Source of the DNA: Halosimplex amylolyticum
GTDB lineage: Archaea > Halobacteriota > Halobacteria > Halobacteriales > Haloarculaceae
Direction: 5' to 3'
Assembly (NCBI RefSeq): GCF_051414035.1
Contig: NZ_JBLKNW010000001.1
Location: 1,550,001 to 1,614,000 of the forward strand
DNA: 64,000 bases
Made by a program: the position numbers and the translations under genes. The notes under the pieces were generated by a model, which was not told the DNA's origin, made no database searches, and saw only the letters and a program-made list of their open reading frames with translations. Shown piece after piece: positions 8,571-17,528 of the stretch (position 1 is its first letter; every line of letters starts with the position of its first letter).

Positions 8571-10578
8571 GACCGCCCTCAACCGGCTGCTGATCGCCAT
8601 CGGGGCGCTCCTGTTCGTCGGCGCGGTCGTGTTGATCGTCGCGCCCGGCGCCGGCAGCGTGCTCCCGTTCGGCAACGAGGTCATCTTCCTCATCGGCGCG
8701 CTCGGCGCCGTGACCGGCTTCGGCGTCGTGCGCCGACGCCTCAAGGGCGAGGTGGAAGAGACGGTCACACCTGACCCGGAGCGACCGGCCGGCAACCCGA
8801 TGCCCGGTGCGGACGTCGACCGGATGCTCTACGAGATGACCCACCTGCGCCAGGGCGTCAACGAGAACCGCGAACACCTGGAGGAGCGCCTGGAGAACCT
8901 CGCGATCGCCGTCGTCAGGAACCGCGAGGACTGCTCGGTCGAAGAGGCCCGGCGAATCCTGAACGCCGGCGAGTGGACCGACAACGAGCAGGCGGCCTCG
9001 TTCTTCGAGGGCGAGCGGACGGCCGCCCAGGAAGCCGGCCTGTCCCAGTCGCTGCTGTCGGGCACCGACGACGTGGCCGCCTTCGAGAACCAGTTCCGCG
9101 AGACCGTCGAGGAGCTCATCCGGGTCGGCGACGTCGACGTGAGCCACTCGGTCGAGGTGGAGACCGAGGACGACCGCTCGTTCCTCGACCGTCTGCTCGG
9201 CCGCTCCGGCGGCGACGACGAGGACGAGGGCGGCGTCGAGTCGAACTGGAACGAGGCCAACTCCTCGATTCCGACGTTCCGCACGAGCGAGCCCTTCGAG
9301 GACGTCGCGCTCCAGCACACCAATCGCTGGCTGGGCGTGACGGCCTTCGCGCTCGTCGCAGTCGGCATCGGGACGGTCACCTTCAACCCGGGACTCATGC
9401 TCGCCGGGACGGTCGGCGTCGCGTACACCATCTACGCCCGCGTCTCGGCGGTCCCGCGTACGGAAGGACTGGTCGTCGAGCGAGAGTTCGACGCCGAGGA
9501 CCCCGAACCGGGCGACCTCGTCGAGGTGACGCTCACCGTCAGGAACGAGAGCGGGTCGATGCTCCCGGACCTGCGGTTGATCGACGCCGTCCCGGACGCG
9601 TTCGTCGTCACCGAGGGCGTCCCGCGCCTGCACACCGCGCTGCAGGCGGGCGCACAGGCGCAGATCGAGTACACCGTCCGCGTCGAGCGCGGCGAGTACG
9701 AGTGGCCGCTGCTGGTCGTCGCCCGAGACTTCAGCGGGGGCGTCGAGCGGACGTCGCTGGTCACGCCCGACGCGGGCATGCGAGTCGTCCCGCCGCTGCG
9801 GGTCACCAACGACGTGCCGGTGCGGGCCCAGACGACGCAGTACGCCGGCGACGTCGACACCAAGCAGGGCGGGTCGGGCCTGGAGTTCTACTCCGTGCGC
9901 GACTATCGCCCCGGCGACCCGATGAACCGCATCAACTGGAAGCAGGTCGCGAGCACGGGCGAACTCGCGACGATCGACTTCCGCCAGGAGAAGGCCGCGA
10001 CGGTCACCATCCTGTTCGACACCCGCCAGAGCGCGTACATCTCGGCGGGTCCCGACGAACCGCATGCCGTCGACCACTCGGTCCACGCGGCCAGCGACGT
10101 GTTCGGCGCGCTGTACGACCAGGGCAACCTCGTCGGCATCGCGGCGTTCGACACGGTGCCGTGCTGGTACGCGCCGGGCGCCGGCAGCGAGCACCTGGAG
10201 AACGCCCGCGTGCTGTTCGCCCAGCACCCGGCGCTGTCGCCCCGGCCGCCCGAACGACAGGACCACGAGAGCCAGTACATCGACCCGATGACGCACGTGC
10301 GTCGGCGCCTGCCGAGCACGTCACAGATCTTCCTCTTCTCACCGCTGGCGGACGACTACGCGGCGGAAGTGGCGCGCAGACTCGACTCCGAGGGCCACCT
10401 GGTCACCGTCATCAGTCCGGACGTGACCGTCGACGAGACGGTCGGCCAGCGGCTCACGCGCATCGAACGGACGGCGCGGGTCCGCTATCTCCGCGAACGG
10501 GGCATCCGCGTGCTCGACTGGGACCCCCACGAGCGGCTCTCGCTCGAGATCCAGAAGGCACAGGCGAGGTGGGCATAA
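8560..10578 (+). CDS. DUF58 protein with N-terminal membrane/DUF7269-like extension
   Basis: A 672-residue protein that looks like a fusion. Residues 1-210 hold two TM helices followed by a charged helical segment resembling the separately encoded DUF7269-type partner of other haloarchaea. Residues 240-672 hold two further TMs, a BatA-like Ig domain (VEVTLTVRNESGSMLPDLRL) and the DUF58 signature (FYSVRDYRPGDPMNRINWK), then a vWA-like region (ILFDTRQSA). DUF58 proteins are functionally linked to MoxR ATPases. The stop codon overlaps the next start (taATG). Confidence 0.85.
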   Translation: MDIETALNRLLIAIGALLFVGAVVLIVAPGAGSVLPFGNEVIFLIGALGAVTGFGVVRRRLKGEVEETVTPDPERPAGNPMPGADVDRMLYEMTHLRQGVNENREHLEERLENLAIAVVRNREDCSVEEARRILNAGEWTDNEQAASFFEGERTAAQEAGLSQSLLSGTDDVAAFENQFRETVEELIRVGDVDVSHSVEVETEDDRSFLDRLLGRSGGDDEDEGGVESNWNEANSSIPTFRTSEPFEDVALQHTNRWLGVTAFALVAVGIGTVTFNPGLMLAGTVGVAYTIYARVSAVPRTEGLVVEREFDAEDPEPGDLVEVTLTVRNESGSMLPDLRLIDAVPDAFVVTEGVPRLHTALQAGAQAQIEYTVRVERGEYEWPLLVVARDFSGGVERTSLVTPDAGMRVVPPLRVTNDVPVRAQTTQYAGDVDTKQGGSGLEFYSVRDYRPGDPMNRINWKQVASTGELATIDFRQEKAATVTILFDTRQSAYISAGPDEPHAVDHSVHAASDVFGALYDQGNLVGIAAFDTVPCWYAPGAGSEHLENARVLFAQHPALSPRPPERQDHESQYIDPMTHVRRRLPSTSQIFLFSPLADDYAAEVARRLDSEGHLVTVISPDVTVDETVGQRLTRIERTARVRYLRERGIRVLDWDPHERLSLEIQKAQARWA

Positions 10579-11108
10579 TGAGCTACGAGACAGACGCTGA
10601 TACGGGAGCGGTCGAGGTAACGCACGCGCCGGCGCGGTTCAGCAGCATCCTCTCGGTGGCCGCCGCGCTACTGGCGGTCGCCATCACGGGCCTGTTCGCG
10701 CCGCTGTCGGCGCCGATCGGACTGTTCGGACTGGCGGGCGTCGCCGCGGGCCTGTTCGTCTTCGAGTCCGAGCGACTGACTATCGCGGGCACCGGCATCG
10801 TGTTCGTCGGCGTGATCGTCTGCGGCTTCTTCGCGAGCGTGCCGGAGATACTGCTGTTCGCGAGCCTGGCGACGATCATCTCGTTCGACCTGGGGTCGAA
10901 CGCCTTCAGCGTTGGCCGACAGCTCTCCGAGCAGACGGACACCCAGCGCGGCGAGTCCGTCCACGCGGCGGCGACCGTCTTCGTGGGCGTCGTCGCGGCC
11001 GGCCTCTCGTACGGGATCTACCTCGTGCCCTCCGGCGCGCTCACGGTCCCGGCGCTGGCTCTGCTGTTGCTGGCCGCGCTGTTCTTGATCTGGTCGATCC
11101 GACAGTAA
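10578..11108 (+). CDS. Polytopic membrane protein of the MoxR/DUF58 cluster (DUF7519-like)
   Basis: A 176-residue protein with about five hydrophobic helices and a short polar loop around residue 110-125 (SVGRQLSEQTDTQRGES). The start ATG overlaps the DUF58 stop codon by one base, so it is co-translated. Similar small membrane proteins sit at this position in haloarchaeal MoxR clusters; no biochemical role is known. The assignment rests on context plus hydrophobicity. Confidence 0.72.
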   Translation: MSYETDADTGAVEVTHAPARFSSILSVAAALLAVAITGLFAPLSAPIGLFGLAGVAAGLFVFESERLTIAGTGIVFVGVIVCGFFASVPEILLFASLATIISFDLGSNAFSVGRQLSEQTDTQRGESVHAAATVFVGVVAAGLSYGIYLVPSGALTVPALALLLLAALFLIWSIRQ

Positions 11109-11165
11109 CCGATCGGATCGGTCGTTTGGTCAGTTTTTCCGGGGACGGAACGCTCTTACACCGTC

Positions 11166-11174
11166 AGTATTAAG
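11166..11174 (+). promoter_or_regulatory. TATA-like box before moxR
   Basis: AGTATTAAG lies about 25 nt before the ATG at 11199, in the 90-bp gap after the upstream operon. It suggests moxR can be transcribed on its own. Confidence 0.5.
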
Positions 11175-11198
11175 GGGGGAAGCACGGCCTATCTTACC

Positions 11199-12173
11199 AT
11201 GGCACAGACCGACCTATCCATCCAGGAGGCCAGCGACGAGTTGGATGCGGTGATCGACGAGATACAGTCGTCGGTCATCATCGAGGAAGAGTTCCTGGAG
11301 ACAGTGCTCGTGGGGCTGCTTTCGAAGGGCCACGTCCTGCTCGAGGACGTTCCCGGGACGGGGAAGACGCTGACGGCGAACAGTTTCGCCACGGCGCTCG
11401 GACTGTCGTTCTCCCGTATCCAGTTCACGCCGGACCTGCTGCCCAACGACGTCACGGGGACGTACATCTACAACGAACAGGAGGGAGAGTTCGAGTTCAA
11501 CAAGGGTCCTATCTTCGCGAACATCGTCCTCGCCGACGAGATCAACCGCGCGCCGCCGAAGACGCAGGCGGCGCTGCTGGAGGCCATGGGCGAGGGCCAG
11601 GTGACGACGGAGGGAGACACGCGGCAGCTGCCCGAGCCGTTTTTCGTGATCGCGACGCAGAACCCCGTCGAGCAGGAAGGGACGTTCCCGCTGCCGGAGG
11701 CGCAGATCGACCGGTTCAACGTCAAGTCCAGCATCGGCTATCCCGACGTGGACGGCGAGGTCGAACTGCTCCGGCGCCGGAACGACCGGACGTCGACGAC
11801 GCCCTCGGTCGGACAGGTGCTCGACCACCAGCGGGTCATGGACCTGCAGGCGGTGCCCGACACCGTCACCGTCACCGAGGACATGCTGGAGTACATCGCG
11901 GCCGTCTCGCGAGCGACGCGTGAGGACCACCGGGTCGAGACCGGGATGAGCCCCCGCGGGACCCAGCGCCTCTACGAGACCGCACGAGCGCAGGCGGTCA
12001 TCGAGGGCCGCAACTACGTCACGCCCGACGACGTCAAGACGGTCTCCCAGCCGGTCATCGCCCACCGACTGGGCCTGACGGCGGAGTCGCAGGTCAACGA
12101 CGTCGACAAGAGCGAGATCGTCCGGGACGTGCTCGAGGAGATTCCGGTCCCGACCATCGAGGCGCCGGCGTAA
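11199..12173 (+). CDS. moxR: MoxR-family AAA+ ATPase
   Basis: A 324-residue AAA+ ATPase of the MoxR clade, proposed chaperones that assemble or activate vWA/DUF58 partners. Walker A is VPGTGKT (residues 51-57), Walker B is IVLADEIN with Asp113-Glu114, sensor 1 is in FFVIATQNP, and PLPEAQIDRF follows. The C-terminal lid contains ETGMSPRGTQRLYETARAQA. Length and motifs are those of a complete family member. It lies directly downstream of its expected DUF58 partner; no transglutaminase gene is seen next to it. Confidence 0.92.
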   Translation: MAQTDLSIQEASDELDAVIDEIQSSVIIEEEFLETVLVGLLSKGHVLLEDVPGTGKTLTANSFATALGLSFSRIQFTPDLLPNDVTGTYIYNEQEGEFEFNKGPIFANIVLADEINRAPPKTQAALLEAMGEGQVTTEGDTRQLPEPFFVIATQNPVEQEGTFPLPEAQIDRFNVKSSIGYPDVDGEVELLRRRNDRTSTTPSVGQVLDHQRVMDLQAVPDTVTVTEDMLEYIAAVSRATREDHRVETGMSPRGTQRLYETARAQAVIEGRNYVTPDDVKTVSQPVIAHRLGLTAESQVNDVDKSEIVRDVLEEIPVPTIEAPA

Positions 12174-12193
12174 GGACACTCTGGAGGACTACA

Positions 12194-12916
12194 ATGGGAG
12201 TTTCAAACGCTGTCCGCAATCCAGGGTCGTACCTCAGCCGGACGCTGGGGCTGTACAGGTCGCTACTGACGGATCCGGAGCGGTTCTACGACGAGTACAT
12301 CGGGACGCGCGGACTCAAGTCCGAGCTCGCGCTCGTGCTCGTCGTCGGCATCGTCGGCGCGGTGGGTAACTACCTCGTCCTGCAGGAACTGATCGCCCAG
12401 TTCGACGGGATCGAATCGGTCGTCGTCAACCAGGACGTCAGGTTCCAGCTCCAGCAGCGCGTCCTCGAACCGCTGATCGGCGCCGTCCTGGTGTGGATCT
12501 GGTACGGCATGGGGATGTACGTGATCGGCTGGCTCTACACGACCATCGGGACGACCTACCTCGCGATGAAACGTGCGGCGTGGGTGCTGGTCCCGATCCT
12601 GATCGCGAACCTCGTCCACACGGCCGCGATGGTGTATCTCTCCGTCACGATGGATATCAGCGCGGACGACGTGTCGGTCGAGTCGCGCCTGTCCGACGTG
12701 GTCTCGCAGGCCATCTGGTCGCAGGCGGCGGGGGAGACGATCGTCGTCGCGGCCACGCTGGCGGGCGTGCTCTTCGCCGTGTGGGCCGGGTACATCGGCG
12801 CGTACGCCATCAAAGACGTGCGCGACCTCACCGTCGACGAGGCGTACAAGGTCGCCGCCGTCCCGACCATCGGATACGTGCTGTACATCGTCTACAGCGC
12901 GGTCACTGCGCTCTGA
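12194..12916 (+). CDS. Yip1-domain-like polytopic membrane protein
   Basis: A 240-residue protein that begins with a cytoplasmic segment (RSLLTDPERFYDEYIGTRG), typical of haloarchaeal Yip1 proteins, followed by about five TM helices. Helices include LALVLVVGIVGAVGNYLVL and the C-terminal VPTIGYVLYIVYSAV. It starts 20 nt after moxR and is probably in the same transcript. Yip1 proteins in eukaryotes act in membrane trafficking; no archaeal function is established. Family assignment is by overall pattern, so moderately confident. Confidence 0.72.
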   Translation: MGVSNAVRNPGSYLSRTLGLYRSLLTDPERFYDEYIGTRGLKSELALVLVVGIVGAVGNYLVLQELIAQFDGIESVVVNQDVRFQLQQRVLEPLIGAVLVWIWYGMGMYVIGWLYTTIGTTYLAMKRAAWVLVPILIANLVHTAAMVYLSVTMDISADDVSVESRLSDVVSQAIWSQAAGETIVVAATLAGVLFAVWAGYIGAYAIKDVRDLTVDEAYKVAAVPTIGYVLYIVYSAVTAL

Positions 12917-12921
12917 CGGAA

Positions 12922-12929
12922 GTATTAAG
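12922..12929 (+). promoter_or_regulatory. TATA-like box before the Dpp/Opp permease operon
   Basis: GTATTAAG lies about 26 nt upstream of the ATG at 12955, immediately after the Yip1-like gene stop. It predicts a leaderless mRNA covering 12955-17360. Confidence 0.55.
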
Positions 12930-12954
12930 AGATTGTGAGACACCAACACACACT

Positions 12955-13977
12955 ATGAACTATTACATACGTCGCTTCGTGCAAGCGATCGTGACGTTCG
13001 TCCTGGGGATGTTCATCACGTTCGCGTTGTATCGACTCGTCCCGGGTGGGCCGGTGCAGGCACTCATGGCGGACCGGATCGAACAGATGCGCGAGCAAGA
13101 CCAGCAGGTCGACCAGCAGGAGCTGGCGGAGATGGCCGAGCAGTTGACGGGTATCAACCCCGACCAGCCGATCCCGATCGCGTTCTACGAGTGGTTGCGC
13201 GACATCATCCTGTACCAGGACTTCGGCGAGTCGATCATGTTCCAGGACCCGGTCTTCGACATCCTCTTCCGCGGGATGCCGTGGTCGATCTTCCTGAGCG
13301 TGTACGGGCTCTTGCTCGGCTTCACCGCGACAATCGCGGTCGGGGTCTTCATGGCCTGGCACGAGGGGACGAAGATCGACTCCGGGCTGACCGTGTTCGT
13401 GCTCGTGATGCGATCGATCCCCTACTACGTGGCCGCCATCGTGATGCTCTCGGTGCTGGCCTTCCAGTGGGGCATCTTCCCGACCGGCGGGCGCGCGCCC
13501 CCGGCGGCCGACCCCGGGTTCAACGTGGAATTCATGATCGGGGTCGCCCAGCACGCGGCGCTGCCGATACTGTCGAACTTCATCGTCGGCTTCGCCGGCG
13601 GGGCCATCGGGATGCGGGCGCTGTCGGTCCGCGTCGTCGGCGCGGACTACTTGCGGTCTGCGCGCCTGCGCGGGCTGAGCACGAACCGCATCCTCAGCCG
13701 TTACCTGACTCGCAACTCGATCCTCCCCATCTACACCGGCTTCATGCTCGGTATCTCCGGGATGTTCAGCTCGAACGTCATCACCGAGCGCATCTTCCAG
13801 TACCACGGGGTGGGCTGGTTCATGCTCGAAGCGGCGACGAATCAGGACTACCCGCTCGTGATGGCCGCGTTCGTGTTCTTCTCCGGGATCACGGTGACGG
13901 CCATCCTGATAGCCGACCTCACCTACGGGCTCATCGACCCGCGAGCCGGGACCGGCGCGACGAGGGAGAGTTACTAA
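12955..13977 (+). CDS. dppB: Dpp/Opp-type ABC permease, DppB-like
   Basis: A 340-residue membrane permease with the family start MNYYIRRFVQAIVTFVLG (TM1), then a large extracellular segment (about 45-100) and five further TMs. The cytoplasmic EAA-type loop for ATPase contact is DYLRSARLRGLSTNRILSRY, and the C-terminal LIADLTYGLIDPR is characteristic of DppB proteins. It is the first gene of a four-gene transporter operon, 2 nt before dppC. The encoded system imports peptides, oligosaccharides or similar oligomers. Gene symbols here denote the family, not a proven dipeptide substrate. Confidence 0.92.
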   Translation: MNYYIRRFVQAIVTFVLGMFITFALYRLVPGGPVQALMADRIEQMREQDQQVDQQELAEMAEQLTGINPDQPIPIAFYEWLRDIILYQDFGESIMFQDPVFDILFRGMPWSIFLSVYGLLLGFTATIAVGVFMAWHEGTKIDSGLTVFVLVMRSIPYYVAAIVMLSVLAFQWGIFPTGGRAPPAADPGFNVEFMIGVAQHAALPILSNFIVGFAGGAIGMRALSVRVVGADYLRSARLRGLSTNRILSRYLTRNSILPIYTGFMLGISGMFSSNVITERIFQYHGVGWFMLEAATNQDYPLVMAAFVFFSGITVTAILIADLTYGLIDPRAGTGATRESY

Positions 13978-13979
13978 CG

Positions 13980-15005
13980 ATGTCCGAGAAAACGCCCAAG
14001 AGCGACGGAGGCGTGACCCAGGAGAGCATCTTCGGCACCGACGAGGAGGTCGAGCGGCGGCGGACGCCGCCGGCCGAGCGCGCCCGGCGCGCGTTCGACT
14101 TCTACATCGCGACGCCGTTCCGGGTCGCCTGGAGCGACTGGCGGACCCGCATCGGCGGCGCGGGCGTCCTCTTCTACCTGTTGCTCGGAACCGTCGGCGT
14201 CTGGCTCACCCCGCCGCCGCAGATCAACGAGGGGCCGTACTACCTCAAGCCGTTCGTCGACTGGACGATGCCGCTCGGGACTGACAACCTCGGGCGCGGC
14301 GTGTTCAAGACGCTCGTCCACTCGACGCCGGCTATGATGCAGATGGCGCTGGCGGGCGTCGTCTTCTCCGTCGGCGTGGCTGTCCTGGTCGGCATGATCG
14401 CCGGCTACAAGGGCGGCGTCATCGACACGATGCTGATGACGGTGGCCGACGTGTTCATCACGCTCCCGGGCCTGCCGCTCATCATCGTCCTCGCGGCGAT
14501 CTTCTCGCCCGAGAACCCGTTCATCGTCGGTACCATCATCGCGATCGACCAGTGGCCGGGACTGGCGAGGATGTTGCGGTCACAGGTGCTCGCGTTGCGC
14601 GACGAGGACTTCGTCGAGGCGGCCCGGTCCATCGGGCTCTCGACGCCGACCATCGTGGGCCAGGAGCTGGTCCCGAAGGTCGCGCCGTTCGTACTCATCT
14701 CGGCGGCCGGTGCGGCTGTCGGCGTCATCTTCCAGTCGGTCGCCCTGTACTTCATCGGCGTCCTCCCGTTCAGTTCGCTGAACTGGGGCGTCATGATGCA
14801 GATGGCCTACCGGCAGGGGAACGCGGTCGCGGCGCCCGGGCGGGCGGGACACTGGATGTTCTTCCCGCTGCTCGCGATCTCCGGGATGAGCTTCTCGCTC
14901 ATCCTCTTCTCGCAGGGGCTGGACCGCGTGTTCAACCCCCGGTTGCTCGCCCGTCACTCCGAGACGGTGCCGGAAGACGAACAGGACGAGGCGGGTGGTC
15001 TCTAA
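13980..15005 (+). CDS. dppC: Dpp/Opp-type ABC permease, DppC-like
   Basis: A 341-residue permease. A hydrophilic, charged N-terminus (1-50) precedes TM1; the periplasmic-side loop has PLGTDNLGRGVFKTLVHSTP, the DppC signature. The EAA loop is VEAARSIGLSTPTIVGQELV, and the C-terminus has LFSQGLDRVFNPRLL. It is two bases downstream of dppB, so the pair is coupled. It should heterodimerise with DppB to form the translocation path. Confidence 0.92.
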   Translation: MSEKTPKSDGGVTQESIFGTDEEVERRRTPPAERARRAFDFYIATPFRVAWSDWRTRIGGAGVLFYLLLGTVGVWLTPPPQINEGPYYLKPFVDWTMPLGTDNLGRGVFKTLVHSTPAMMQMALAGVVFSVGVAVLVGMIAGYKGGVIDTMLMTVADVFITLPGLPLIIVLAAIFSPENPFIVGTIIAIDQWPGLARMLRSQVLALRDEDFVEAARSIGLSTPTIVGQELVPKVAPFVLISAAGAAVGVIFQSVALYFIGVLPFSSLNWGVMMQMAYRQGNAVAAPGRAGHWMFFPLLAISGMSFSLILFSQGLDRVFNPRLLARHSETVPEDEQDEAGGL

Positions 15006-15041
15006 TGGCCGGACCCGCTCGACGGTCGGAGGTGAACTGAC

Positions 15042-16172
15042 ATGGCTATCGGACAACAGAACCAGACGACGGACGAGGAGGGCGACGATGCCGACGAGGA
15101 CATCGTCATGGACGTACGGAACGCCAGAGTGCAGTTCGGGATGTCCCGCGGGCAGGCGTGGGTCCTCAACGACGTCGACCTCTCGATCCGGCGCGAGGAG
15201 ATCCTCGCTATCGTCGGCGAGTCCGGGTCGGGCAAGTCCATGTTCGCCGCGGCGCTCATGGACGCGGTCGAGGACCCCGGGCACCTCTCCGGCGAGGTGA
15301 CCTACTACCCCCGTGAGGACGAGGGCGACACCACCCCGAGCGCCGACCAGATCGGCGACTACGACGCCGTCGGCGACGACTCGGTGGACGTGCTGGAGAT
15401 GAGCGACGGCGAACTGCAGTCGTTCCGCTGGGAGCAGGTCTCGATGGTGTTCCAGGGCGCGATGAACTCGTTCAACCCCACGATGAAGATCAAGGGGCAC
15501 TTCCACGAGACCATCCAGGCCCACAACGCGGTCCTCGAGGAGCGGATGGACCACGTCTACGACCTCTTCGAGGCGCTGCACCTCGATCCCGACCGCGTGA
15601 TGAACGCCTACCCGCACGAACTGTCGGGCGGGATGAAACAGCGCGCCCTCATCGCGCTCGCGCTCGTGCTCGAACCCGAAGTGCTCGTGATGGACGAGCC
15701 GACCGCCGCGCTCGACCTGCTCATGCAGCGCTCGATCATCTCGATGCTGCGCGAGCTGCGCGACGAGTTCGAGCTGACCATCGTGTTCATCACGCACGAC
15801 CTGCCGCTGGTCGCCGGGCTCTCGGACCGCATCGGCGTCATGTACGCCTTCGAGTTCATCGAGGTCGGCGAGACCCGCTCGCTGCTGAAAGACGCCGCAC
15901 ATCCCTACACGCGCGCGTTGTTGCGCTCGGTCCCGAGCATCGACTCGGACATCGACTCGATGCGGCCGATCGAGGGGGCGCGGCCGGACCCGGTGAATAT
16001 CCCGACCGGCTGCTCGTTCCACCCGCGGTGTCCGATCGCGGACGACCGGTGTGAGATCGAGGACCCGGACCTGGTGACGGTCGACGACGACCACGAGGCG
16101 GCGTGTTTCTACACGGACCAGGCGCGCGGCGAACTGGAGTACTCGCTCGACCACGGAGCGAGGGAGGAGTAA
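15042..16172 (+). CDS. dppD: Dpp/Opp-type ABC ATPase, DppD-like
   Basis: A 376-residue nucleotide-binding subunit. Walker A is GESGSGKS, the Q-loop is in SMVFQGAMNSFNPTMK, the signature is LSGGMKQR, Walker B is VLVMDEPTAALD, and the switch His is in FITHDLPLVA. An insertion of about 35 acidic residues sits between Walker A and the Q-loop. The C-terminal oligopeptide domain carries the Cys set SFHPRCP, DDRCE and AACF that in relatives binds an Fe-S cluster. It lies 36 nt after dppC and 3 nt before dppF. Confidence 0.92.
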   Translation: MAIGQQNQTTDEEGDDADEDIVMDVRNARVQFGMSRGQAWVLNDVDLSIRREEILAIVGESGSGKSMFAAALMDAVEDPGHLSGEVTYYPREDEGDTTPSADQIGDYDAVGDDSVDVLEMSDGELQSFRWEQVSMVFQGAMNSFNPTMKIKGHFHETIQAHNAVLEERMDHVYDLFEALHLDPDRVMNAYPHELSGGMKQRALIALALVLEPEVLVMDEPTAALDLLMQRSIISMLRELRDEFELTIVFITHDLPLVAGLSDRIGVMYAFEFIEVGETRSLLKDAAHPYTRALLRSVPSIDSDIDSMRPIEGARPDPVNIPTGCSFHPRCPIADDRCEIEDPDLVTVDDDHEAACFYTDQARGELEYSLDHGAREE

Positions 16173-16175
16173 CTC

Positions 16176-17360
16176 ATGAGCACAGACGAACCCACGGCGG
16201 ACGACGCCACCGCCGACGAGATCGCCGGCGACGAGGCGACCGCGGCACAGAGCGACGAACCGATCCTCTCGGTCGAGGACGTGAAGGTCCACTACAAGCC
16301 GGGCGGCATCGTCAAGCGCGCGCTGACGGACAAGACGGTCCGTGCCGTCGACGGCGTCAGCTTCGACCTCTACGAGAACGACATCGTCGTCCTCGTCGGG
16401 GAATCGGGCTGCGGGAAGACGACGCTCGGCAAGACCGCCGTCGGGCTGGAGAAACCCACCGAGGGCACGATCTCCTACCGCGGCCAGGACATCTGGGAAG
16501 CGAAAGACAACCCGCGAGAGGCCGAGATGGAGTTCACCGACATCCGGCGGGCGATGCAGATCATCCACCAGGACCCGGCCAACGCGCTGAACTCCTCGCG
16601 GCGGGTCAAGGCCATCCTCTCGGACCCGCTGAAGAAGTGGCGGACCGAGCTGGGCCCCAAAGAGCGCGAGGACACCATCTACCGGTACCTCGAGTACGTG
16701 GACATGATGCCGCCGGAGGACTACGCCGAGCGGTATCCCCACCAGCTCTCCGGCGGCGAGAAACAGCGCGTCGCGCTGGGCCGCGCGCTGTTGATGAATC
16801 CCGACGTCATCCTCGCGGACGAGGCCATCAGCGCGCTGGACGTGAGCCTGCGCGTCGGGATGATGGACCTCATCCTCGACCTGCAGGAGACGTTCGACAC
16901 GTCGTACATCTTCATCAGCCACGACCTGGCGAACGCGCGGTACCTCGCCAAGCGTGCCGGCGGTCGGATCGCGATCATGTACCTCGGCGAGATCGTCGAG
17001 ATTGGCCCGCCCGAGGAGATCCTGAACAACCCGACCCACCCCTACACGAAGGTGCTCAGGTGGTCGACGCCGACGGTCGACCCCGACCTGGCCAGGGAGC
17101 GCATCCAGGAGGACCCGCCGGTCCGCGAGGTCGACGTGCCCGACCCCGAGGACCCGCCGTCGGGCTGCAAGTTCCACACGCGCTGCCCGGAGGCCCGGGA
17201 GGTCTGCACGCAGGAGGAACCGGGGCTGTACGACACGGCGGGCGAGGCCGACGCCGCCTGCTTCCGCGCGCTGGAGAACCACGAGTACTGGAACAGCGCC
17301 GAACTCGCGGGCCCCGAAGACGAGTACGGTACCGAATCCGAGTCCGGCTTCGGCGACTGA
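16176..17360 (+). CDS. dppF: Dpp/Opp-type ABC ATPase, DppF-like
   Basis: A 394-residue nucleotide-binding subunit that pairs with DppD. An acidic, Ala/Asp-rich leader (1-28) precedes the ABC fold: Walker A GESGCGKTT, signature LSGGEKQRVALGRAL, Walker B VILADEAISALD (Ala in the place of the usual Pro after DE), and the switch His in FISHDLA. The C-terminal domain has the Cys residues GCKFHTRCP, REVCT and AACF. It is the last gene of the operon; 168 bp separate it from the thermosome gene. Confidence 0.92.
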   Translation: MSTDEPTADDATADEIAGDEATAAQSDEPILSVEDVKVHYKPGGIVKRALTDKTVRAVDGVSFDLYENDIVVLVGESGCGKTTLGKTAVGLEKPTEGTISYRGQDIWEAKDNPREAEMEFTDIRRAMQIIHQDPANALNSSRRVKAILSDPLKKWRTELGPKEREDTIYRYLEYVDMMPPEDYAERYPHQLSGGEKQRVALGRALLMNPDVILADEAISALDVSLRVGMMDLILDLQETFDTSYIFISHDLANARYLAKRAGGRIAIMYLGEIVEIGPPEEILNNPTHPYTKVLRWSTPTVDPDLARERIQEDPPVREVDVPDPEDPPSGCKFHTRCPEAREVCTQEEPGLYDTAGEADAACFRALENHEYWNSAELAGPEDEYGTESESGFGD

Positions 17361-17494
17361 GTCGCTCCCCGACGCACCGATTTTTCGCCGCTTTCGCTCG
17401 TCGACACGGCGTCTCGACCGCGCCAGCGGACCGACCTGTGGGCTGGCCCCGTGGCTCCGCTCGTGTCTCGGGGTCGGGCGCGTTCGGAAAGCAA

Positions 17495-17503
17495 ATCTTA
17501 TTT
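17495..17503 (+). promoter_or_regulatory. TATA-like box of the thermosome gene
   Basis: ATCTTATTT is centred about 30 nt before the ATG at 17529, preceded by GTTCGGAAAGCAA. Haloarchaeal chaperonin promoters are heat-inducible; the CGGAAAG block just upstream is in the BRE position. Heat control here is inference. Confidence 0.55.
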
Positions 17504-17528
17504 CCGCCAGACGCGGTTGTGAGCACAC

